Assembly (NCBI RefSeq): GCF_002940005.1
Contig: NZ_MDEF01000001.1
DNA length: 64,000 nucleotides
Direction: 5' to 3' (one strand)
DNA from: Xanthomonas hortorum
GTDB taxonomy: Bacteria; Pseudomonadota; Gammaproteobacteria; Xanthomonadales; Xanthomonadaceae
This document shows, one piece after another, positions 58,515 to 64,000 of this stretch; positions within the stretch are counted from its first letter, which is position 1, and each line of letters starts with the position of its first letter. Both the position numbers and the translations under genes were made by a program. Below the pieces are notes generated by a model. That model had not been told where the DNA came from. It did not search any database and saw nothing but the letters and a program-made list of their open reading frames with translations.

Positions 58515-59813
58515 GTGAACATATTGAATCCCTTGGTCCCCGCGCCCGCGCCCGTGCCCACGGTGCTGGGGCAGGCGCCGGCACGCATTCCCACCGGCGG
58601 CAAGATCCGTGCGGGAATCATGGTGATGACCTCGCGCGCGGCTGCAATGCCGAAGGTCCGGGAACTGTACGAGCAGGGCGTGGCCGCCGGGCAGTCGTTC
58701 GACCAGATCGAGCGCGCGATCCGCGCCGCCGTGCCGGAGTTGAAGCATCCGCTCGTGCCGCGCAACGTGCCCTGGTTCACCGTCCGTGCGCAGGATTTCC
58801 CCAATCCGGAGACCGCACGCCAGATCCTGGAGACCTACGGCCAGGACCGCGGCGAAGGCGTGAAGCTGTACCGGTTTCCGGTGGTGTTTCCGTCCGACCA
58901 GTGGCAAGTCGTGATGCCGCACGAACTGGCCGCGTGGGGTGCGAACGAAAAGCGATTCTGGTCCGAGTACGGCGCCGATGGTCGCACGCGTCTGTGCATG
59001 TGCCATGCGCCGGTGCCGATGGCGCCGTCGGGCAAGCGTGCGCTGCGCATGTTCGGCGGGCGCAAGACCATGCCGCGACCGGACAACGGCGGGCGTTGCG
59101 ATCCGGAAGCCTGCGCCGAGTACCAGTCGCGGCAGTGCAACCTGTCCGGTCGCTTCCTGTTCTTCATTCCGGGCATCCGTTCGATCAGTGCGTTCGAGCT
59201 GCACACCAACAGCTTCTACGCGATGAACGCGGCGATCCAGAAGCTCGAAACCATCGCCTTCCTGCGTGGCGGCCGGATCAGCGGCTTCCTCGATCGCGAT
59301 CGCACGCCGTTCTACCTCAGCAAGCGCCTGATGGAGGTCGCGCACATCGATGAGCAGGGACAGGCGGTGCGGGTGCCGCAGTGGATCATCGAACTGGAGG
59401 CGCCGGTCGACGTGACGGCGCTGCTGCGCGAAGGCGAGGACGATGCGGTGCTCGCCCAGGCCGAGGTCGCGACCCAGCTGCTGAGCGGCGTGGCTCCGCC
59501 CACGGACGCGATTGCCCCCACGGCCGCTGCCGCGGATGACGAACGGCCTGCGCCCGCGCCTCGGCCGGCGACTCGGACCCCGGCAGCGTCGGAGGGGGCG
59601 GGCCTGCCGGACCACGCCTCGGTGGTGGCGAAGGCGCAGGCGTACGGCATCGACGCCGAGCGGTTCGAAGCCTACGCGCGCCGGCGCTGGGGCGCGGGGT
59701 GGATGGTCAACCCGCGCGGCCGGCGCCGGGTGTGGGACGAGCTGGATCGGTACAGCAACGACCCGGAGGGGTACGCGGACAAGGTAGAGACTGAACTGGC
59801 CCGGGTCGGTTGA
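58515..59813 (+). CDS. Gp3-like/zinc-binding protein (annotated in relatives as hydrolase or metal-binding protein)
   Basis: 432-residue protein starting at GTG. A Cys-rich knuckle (LCMCHAPVPMAPSGKRAL, GGRCDPEACAEYQSRQCN, ~residues 165-215) precedes SGRFLFFIPGIRSISAFELHTNSFYAMNAAIQKLETI, an arrangement like the recombination directionality factor gp3 of phiC31-type phages. The C-terminal ~100 residues are a low-complexity linker plus a small helical domain (HASVVAKAQAYGIDAERFEAYARRRWGAGWM). Role on ICEs unknown; an excision or recombination factor is one option. Followed after 10 bp by the SbcD-like gene. Confidence 0.6.
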   Translation: MNILNPLVPAPAPVPTVLGQAPARIPTGGKIRAGIMVMTSRAAAMPKVRELYEQGVAAGQSFDQIERAIRAAVPELKHPLVPRNVPWFTVRAQDFPNPETARQILETYGQDRGEGVKLYRFPVVFPSDQWQVVMPHELAAWGANEKRFWSEYGADGRTRLCMCHAPVPMAPSGKRALRMFGGRKTMPRPDNGGRCDPEACAEYQSRQCNLSGRFLFFIPGIRSISAFELHTNSFYAMNAAIQKLETIAFLRGGRISGFLDRDRTPFYLSKRLMEVAHIDEQGQAVRVPQWIIELEAPVDVTALLREGEDDAVLAQAEVATQLLSGVAPPTDAIAPTAAAADDERPAPAPRPATRTPAASEGAGLPDHASVVAKAQAYGIDAERFEAYARRRWGAGWMVNPRGRRRVWDELDRYSNDPEGYADKVETELARVG

Positions 59814-59823
59814 GGAGGCGAGG

Positions 59824-61071
59824 ATGATCCGGATCGCGCATTTTTCCGACCTGCACTACGGCCCGCGCAATCTCGCCGAGGCGGACCGTTGCTTTGGCGC
59901 GGCGATCGATGCGGCCATCGCCGCACGCGCCGAGGTCGCCGTCCTGTCCGGCGACGCGACCGACCACGCGCTGGATCTGCATGCGCCCTCGACTGCACGG
60001 CTGGCGGGACAGCTGCGCCGGTTGGCCGACCATTGTCCGGTGCTGATGCTGCAGGGGACGTACTCGCACGAGCCGCCGGGGACGCTGGCCGTGCCGGGGA
60101 TGCTGGGCGGGCGGCATCCGATCCAGGTGGTCGAGCGGATCGGCCAGGTGGCCCTCGCCGCGTCCGGCGGGTGGATCGCCTCGCCGGGCTGGCGCTTCGA
60201 TGAAGTGCCTGCCGACGCCGTCGCGCTGTTCTCCTGCGTCCCGACCGTGAACAAGGCGGCGGTGGCTGCGGCGATGGGGGCCGGCGAGGCCGCAACGGCA
60301 GTGGGCGAACAGCTGCAGGTGGTGCTGCGTGGCTTCGCTCCAGGGCATCGTGCCGCGCGGCGGCGCTCGCTGCCCTGCGTCGGCGTCTCGCACGGCACCG
60401 TGTTCGGCGCCGTGAGCGAGCACGGCGTGCCGATGGCGGGGTTCGACCACGAGTTCACCACCGGCGCGCTGTTCGCCGCCGAGGCGCAGGCGTTCCTGCT
60501 GGGGCACATCCATCGCCATCAGGCCTGGGAGCGCACGGGGCCCGCCGGTCTTCAGCGCATCGCGTATGCGGGATCCATCGGCCGTTTCCACTATGGGGAA
60601 GCGGACGAGAAGGGCTGGCTGCTGTGGGAAGTCGAGGCCGACGGCGCCCAGTGTCGTCTGATGCCGACGCCGGCCCGGCGCACGCTCGAGCTGGACTTCG
60701 ACGGCCCGCCCGATCTGGAAGCGATCCGGCGGGCGGTGGCCGAGCAGGAGATCGAAGGTGCGTTCGTGCGCGTGCGCTGGCGCGTGGCAGAGGAGGACCG
60801 CCACGACGTCGACCGCAAGGCGATCGAGGGGCTGCTGGCCGGCGCGGCCGGTATCAAGCTGGAGGGCCGGATCGTCCCGGTCCAGCGCAGCCGCGCGGCC
60901 GGCATCGCGGGATTGGTCAGGCTGCCGGACAAGATCCGCGCCTGGGCGAAGGTCTCCGATGTCCGTGCCGCGCCCCTGCTGGAGTGCCTGGCGGCCCTGG
61001 AGCAGCAGTCGCCGGAGCAGGTGGCAGCGGCCGTGTTGAGCGGCGCCGAGGCGCGCCAGTCGCCCGGGTAG
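59824..61071 (+). CDS. SbcD-like calcineurin-type metallophosphoesterase/nuclease
   Basis: 415-residue protein. Metal-binding motifs of the family: FSDLHYG (D9, H11), LSGDATDH (D44, D47), QGTYSHEP (H82, in place of the common GNHD), VSHGTV (H190) and GHIHRH (H228, H230). The C-terminal part holds the capping domain expected of SbcD/Mre11-like nucleases. It is encoded just before an SbcC-like ATPase gene and should form a complex with it that processes DNA ends or hairpins. A GAGGAGGCGAGG ribosome site precedes the ATG. Confidence 0.85.
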   Translation: MIRIAHFSDLHYGPRNLAEADRCFGAAIDAAIAARAEVAVLSGDATDHALDLHAPSTARLAGQLRRLADHCPVLMLQGTYSHEPPGTLAVPGMLGGRHPIQVVERIGQVALAASGGWIASPGWRFDEVPADAVALFSCVPTVNKAAVAAAMGAGEAATAVGEQLQVVLRGFAPGHRAARRRSLPCVGVSHGTVFGAVSEHGVPMAGFDHEFTTGALFAAEAQAFLLGHIHRHQAWERTGPAGLQRIAYAGSIGRFHYGEADEKGWLLWEVEADGAQCRLMPTPARRTLELDFDGPPDLEAIRRAVAEQEIEGAFVRVRWRVAEEDRHDVDRKAIEGLLAGAAGIKLEGRIVPVQRSRAAGIAGLVRLPDKIRAWAKVSDVRAAPLLECLAALEQQSPEQVAAAVLSGAEARQSPG

Positions 61072-61232
61072 ACCGTTGATCGTCGGGCGCACCGGCGATT
61101 GACGAGGTTGCCAGCCGGGTCACCAGGTCCAGGCGCGATCTATCCCGCCGATCCCCGGCGCCTCGCGGACGCGGGCGTTGCGATCGCGCGGGACGCGGCG
61201 AAGGTGAAGCTTTCAGATCGTGAGAAACCCCG

Positions 61233-61538
61233 ATGGGCTACATCAATCCGCTGCTGCGGCTGCCGGCCGGCAAGGCGCTGCTGACGTTGCCGGCCGCCGA
61301 TCGCGCCCGCATCGAGCGCGTGTTGCGGGAACTGCGCGCGCAGGCCGACGCCGAGGCCGAGATCGCATGGCGCCGCCGGAAAGCACCGATGGCGGCGTAC
61401 TGGCGTGCAGTCTCGACCTACGCGCGGCACCTGGCGCACGCCGTGTCGACGCCACGTCCGGCGCGCCGCGGGGCGGGGCTTGAAGCGATGCGAGGCGGCG
61501 CGATGGTGAAGGCCCCGCCCGCAAGAGACACACGATGA
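61233..61538 (+). CDS. Small hypothetical protein between SbcD-like and SbcC-like genes
   Basis: 101-residue basic helical protein (ADRARIERVLRELRAQADAEAEIAWRRRKAPMAAYWRAVSTYARHLAHAV). No family recognised. Its stop overlaps the SbcC-like start by 4 bp (ATGA), so it is coupled to that gene and may be an accessory of the SbcCD-like complex. Confidence 0.65.
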   Translation: MGYINPLLRLPAGKALLTLPAADRARIERVLRELRAQADAEAEIAWRRRKAPMAAYWRAVSTYARHLAHAVSTPRPARRGAGLEAMRGGAMVKAPPARDTR

Positions 61539-63985
61539 AACCGCATCTGCTCAGGCTTCGGGGCTTCCGCGGTATCCGCGATGGCCTTGGGCGCGAGGAA
61601 CTGACCCTCGACCTGGACCGACTCGCCGGCGACGCCGAACTGGTCGCGTTGGCCGGGAGCAACGGCCGCGGCAAGACCACGATCCTCGACAACCTCCATC
61701 CCTACCTGGCAATGCCTTCGCATGTCGCGTCTGCCGGCGCGGGCGGGTTCAGCTACTACGACCACGTCTATCTGCCGGAGAGCGAGAAAGAGCTGGTGTG
61801 GTCGCAGGGCGCAATGCGCTATCGCTCGCACGTCGTGATCCGCAGCAGCGGCCGCCGCCGCACCGAGGCGTTCCTGTTCGTCGACGAAGCGGGCACCTGG
61901 GTTCCGGTGACGCTGCCCGACGGCGCGGTCGCCGACGGCAAGGTCGAGACCTATGCGCGCTGCGTGGAGGCCCTGTGCGGGCGCGCCGAGACGTTCTTCG
62001 CGTCCGTGTTCGCCGCACAGGGTCAGCGGGCGATCAGCCAGTACCGCAACGCCGAGATCAAGGAATTGCTCGCCGACCTGCTGGGGCATGAGGAGCTTCG
62101 CCAATGGAGCCAGCGTGCCGCCGAGACGGCCCGGCTGTTGAAGGCCGGCCTGTCGGTGCTGCGGCAGCAGCTGGGCGTGGAGGAGCGGGAGGCTCGCCGG
62201 CTGGAGGAAGCGCGGCAACACGTCGCCGATGCCCCCGGCCGCGTCGCACAAGGCCTGGCCCGCTGCGCGGCGGCGGCCGACGCGCTGCGCGATGCGCAGC
62301 AGGCGCAGGCGGTTTGCATGGCCGAACAGCAGCAGTCCGAAGGCGCCCAACGCGAGCGCGAACGTCTGCAGGCGCAGCGCGCGTCGTTGATCGCGCAGGG
62401 ACGGGCGGCGATCGCGGCGCTGGATGCGCAGGACCAGCGGGAGTCGGAGCGGCGCCAGGCGCTCCGGCAGCGGGTCGAGCAGCGGGCGGCCCGGACGCGG
62501 GAGCGGCGTGCGCAGCTGCAGCGGCAGATCGACCGGCTGGGCCGCACCGCGCGGGAAGCCCCCGCGGTGCTGCGCGCCGCCCGGCGCCTGCCGTTGGCCG
62601 AGCGCGCGGAGGCATTGCGCGAGGAGGGCGTGGCACGCGCACGCCGAACGCTCCGGGAATGGGAGGAACTGCGGCGGGCGCTGACGCGCAACGACGACCG
62701 GCGGGCGCAGATCGAGCAGGCGGCAGGGCAGGCCGTATTGAAGGTGGAGGATCTGCAGCGGCGGCTCGGCTTGACCGCGCAAGTGCCCTGCGCGGGCTCG
62801 GATCTGCAGGGGCGCTGCCAACTGCTGGGGGACGCGCACCGTGCCCAGGCGCTGATCCCCGGTGCGCAGACGCAGGTTCGCCGGCTCGCGGCGGAGCGCG
62901 CGACGTTGGTGGAGGAGCGGGCGTCGCTGGAAGCGCGCCTGGAGCCGCTGGCGCCGGCGGGCGACGCGCTGGCGTGGGCGGAGCATTGCCGGGACCGCGC
63001 GCGGGCACGGGTGCGGCAGCTTGCCGCCAGGGCGGCGCGCCTGGCCGATGTCGAGCAGGCGCGGGCCGCGCTGCAGGAGGCCGAACGGGCCGCGGCCGAG
63101 TTGCGGGAGGAGCCGGCCGGCGAGCGGCCGGATGAGCAGGCCGAGGCTGCGCGGATCGCCGGCGCGCGCCAGGCGATTGCCGAACAGCGGCGGCAGCAGG
63201 CGGCAGAGTATCGCGGCGCTTTGGATCGCGTGGACGATGCGCTGCGGGAGTTGCCGCCGCCGTGGCCGCAGGAGCGGCGCGAACGATGCGCGGAGGCGTT
63301 GGCGCAGGCGCGCGCCCGCGCCGAGGCGGCCCAGCGCGACCACGCGACGGCGGTGCGAGACGCCGAGGCCTTGCGCGCGCTGGACGCGCAGGCGCGCGCG
63401 CAGGGCCTGCGGTCGCGTGCACTGCGCCGCCGCATCGGCCGCGCCGAGGAGGCCCTGGGGGTCTGGAACCTGTTCGCGCGGTGCATGGGCAACGACGGCC
63501 TGATCGCGCTGGCCATCGACGATGCCGGTCCGGAACTGTCGGGACTGGCGAACGCCCTGTTGCTTGCCTGCTACGGTCCGCGGTTCACGCTGTCGATCCA
63601 CACGCTGGTCGCGACCGCGAAGGGCGAGGCCCGCGAGGGCTTCGAGATCGAGGTGCACGATGCCGATTCCGGGCAGTCCAAGCCGGTGGCCAGGACCAGC
63701 GGCGGAGAGCGGGTCTGGATCAACGCGTGCCTGACGCGCGCGATCGCACTGTACTTGGCGCGGCAGGATGGGTCCCGCTACGAGACGTTGTTCTCGGACG
63801 AGGCCGATGGCGCGTTGGACCCGGAGCGCAAGCGGGCGTGGATGACGATGAAGCGCGAGGTGCTGCGGCTCGGCGGCTACGGGCGAGAGTTCTTCATCTC
63901 GCAAACGCCGGAACTGGCGGCGATGGCCGACGCCGTGATCGATCTGGACGCGCTGGTCGCCGGGGTGGGCGCGGCTGTTCCGTAA
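61535..63985 (+). CDS. SbcC-like SMC-family ATPase
   Basis: 816-residue ABC-type ATPase. N-terminal Walker A GSNGRGKTT at ~41-49, followed by a long coiled-coil region rich in Arg/Ala/Gln/Glu (~residues 200-620) with a CxGSDLQGRC motif in the middle (VPCAGSDLQGRC), the position of the zinc hook. The C-terminal lobe has the ABC signature ARTSGGERVW and Walker B YETLFSDEADGALD, then FFISQTPE. It lies immediately after the SbcD-like and small hypothetical genes. Such pairs on ICEs and phages aid recombination or counter host nucleases. Confidence 0.88.
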   Translation: MKPHLLRLRGFRGIRDGLGREELTLDLDRLAGDAELVALAGSNGRGKTTILDNLHPYLAMPSHVASAGAGGFSYYDHVYLPESEKELVWSQGAMRYRSHVVIRSSGRRRTEAFLFVDEAGTWVPVTLPDGAVADGKVETYARCVEALCGRAETFFASVFAAQGQRAISQYRNAEIKELLADLLGHEELRQWSQRAAETARLLKAGLSVLRQQLGVEEREARRLEEARQHVADAPGRVAQGLARCAAAADALRDAQQAQAVCMAEQQQSEGAQRERERLQAQRASLIAQGRAAIAALDAQDQRESERRQALRQRVEQRAARTRERRAQLQRQIDRLGRTAREAPAVLRAARRLPLAERAEALREEGVARARRTLREWEELRRALTRNDDRRAQIEQAAGQAVLKVEDLQRRLGLTAQVPCAGSDLQGRCQLLGDAHRAQALIPGAQTQVRRLAAERATLVEERASLEARLEPLAPAGDALAWAEHCRDRARARVRQLAARAARLADVEQARAALQEAERAAAELREEPAGERPDEQAEAARIAGARQAIAEQRRQQAAEYRGALDRVDDALRELPPPWPQERRERCAEALAQARARAEAAQRDHATAVRDAEALRALDAQARAQGLRSRALRRRIGRAEEALGVWNLFARCMGNDGLIALAIDDAGPELSGLANALLLACYGPRFTLSIHTLVATAKGEAREGFEIEVHDADSGQSKPVARTSGGERVWINACLTRAIALYLARQDGSRYETLFSDEADGALDPERKRAWMTMKREVLRLGGYGREFFISQTPELAAMADAVIDLDALVAGVGAAVP

Positions 63986-64000
63986 TGTCCGTCACGCGTG
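63985..64000 (+). CDS. Probable start of the next gene (truncated by the window edge)
   Basis: The TAA stop of the SbcC-like gene overlaps an ATG (TAATG), opening a frame MSVTR that leaves the window after 16 bp. Overlapping starts are the rule in this element, so a coupled downstream gene is likely; its product cannot be told. Confidence 0.35.

Noticed and set aside
1..64000. CRISPR arrays, insertion sequences, rRNA or tRNA genes
   Set aside because: No regularly spaced repeats, no transposase with terminal inverted repeats and no tRNA- or rRNA-like segments were recognised by reading; a tRNAscan or Infernal run would be needed to exclude small RNAs.

Overview
The window is a GC-rich (roughly two-thirds G+C by eye) stretch of an integrative and conjugative element (ICE) or conjugative plasmid. 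The host is probably a Lysobacteraceae/Xanthomonadaceae-type gammaproteobacterium (Lysobacter, Luteimonas, Stenotrophomonas or Xanthomonas relatives). This host call is an inference from codon bias, the RHS-core style, the H-NS type and the xanthomonin-like lasso system. No rRNA, tRNA or CRISPR array was recognised.

Layout. (1) 1-19.6 kb, minus strand: a nearly complete F-like type IV secretion (mating-pair formation) operon, reading from a VirB1-like lytic transglycosylase through lipoprotein, traA, L, E, K, B, dsbC-like, V, C, trbI, an S26 peptidase, W, U, trbC, N, F and H into traG, which runs off the left edge. Most junctions overlap by 4 bp, so it is one long translationally coupled transcript. 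(2) 19.9-25.4 kb: an H-NS-family protein, then DUF4400, TraD coupling protein, TraI_2 (MOBH-like) protein and a FlhC/FlhD-like activator pair comparable to SetCD/AcaCD. (3) 25.6-33.8 kb: element housekeeping genes (DUF932, zinc-ribbon/Toprim primase, GHKL ATPase, hypotheticals, AcaB/DUF1845-like protein, a CoiA-like putative nuclease, AlpA regulator). (4) 33.9-47.1 kb: cargo centred on a complete lasso-peptide system. It has two FecR paralogues flanking one FecI-type ECF sigma factor, a RES/Xre-type toxin-antitoxin pair, a DUF5677 gene, a TonB receptor with an STN signalling domain, a lasso isopeptidase and, converging on it, the precursor-protease-cyclase (A-B-C) operon. (5) 47.4-50.4 kb: a second cargo patch with a transglutaminase-like protein, an orphan secreted RHS tip with a C-terminal domain, a lipoprotein and an AbiJ-like C-terminal-domain protein. 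(6) 50.6-64 kb: backbone again, with a 1669-residue methyltransferase-helicase, then a plus-strand operon of a degenerate tyrosine recombinase, DUF1173, a Gp3-like zinc protein, and SbcD-like and SbcC-like proteins.

How the parts work together. The T4SS, TraD and TraI-like genes move the element, and the FlhDC-like pair is the likely switch. The lasso module looks like a closed loop. The precursor is cut by B and cyclised by C. The product, predicted to have an unusually small 7-residue ring (Gly1-Glu7), would be taken up by the TonB receptor and opened by the isopeptidase. Receptor occupancy would be reported through FecR to the ECF sigma factor. A near-identical promoter motif, with the same 19-bp interval between its two boxes, lies upstream of both the sigma gene and the receptor gene and supports this circuit. 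The lasso B/C genes and the receptor barrel are visibly less GC-rich than their surroundings, which fits acquisition by transfer.
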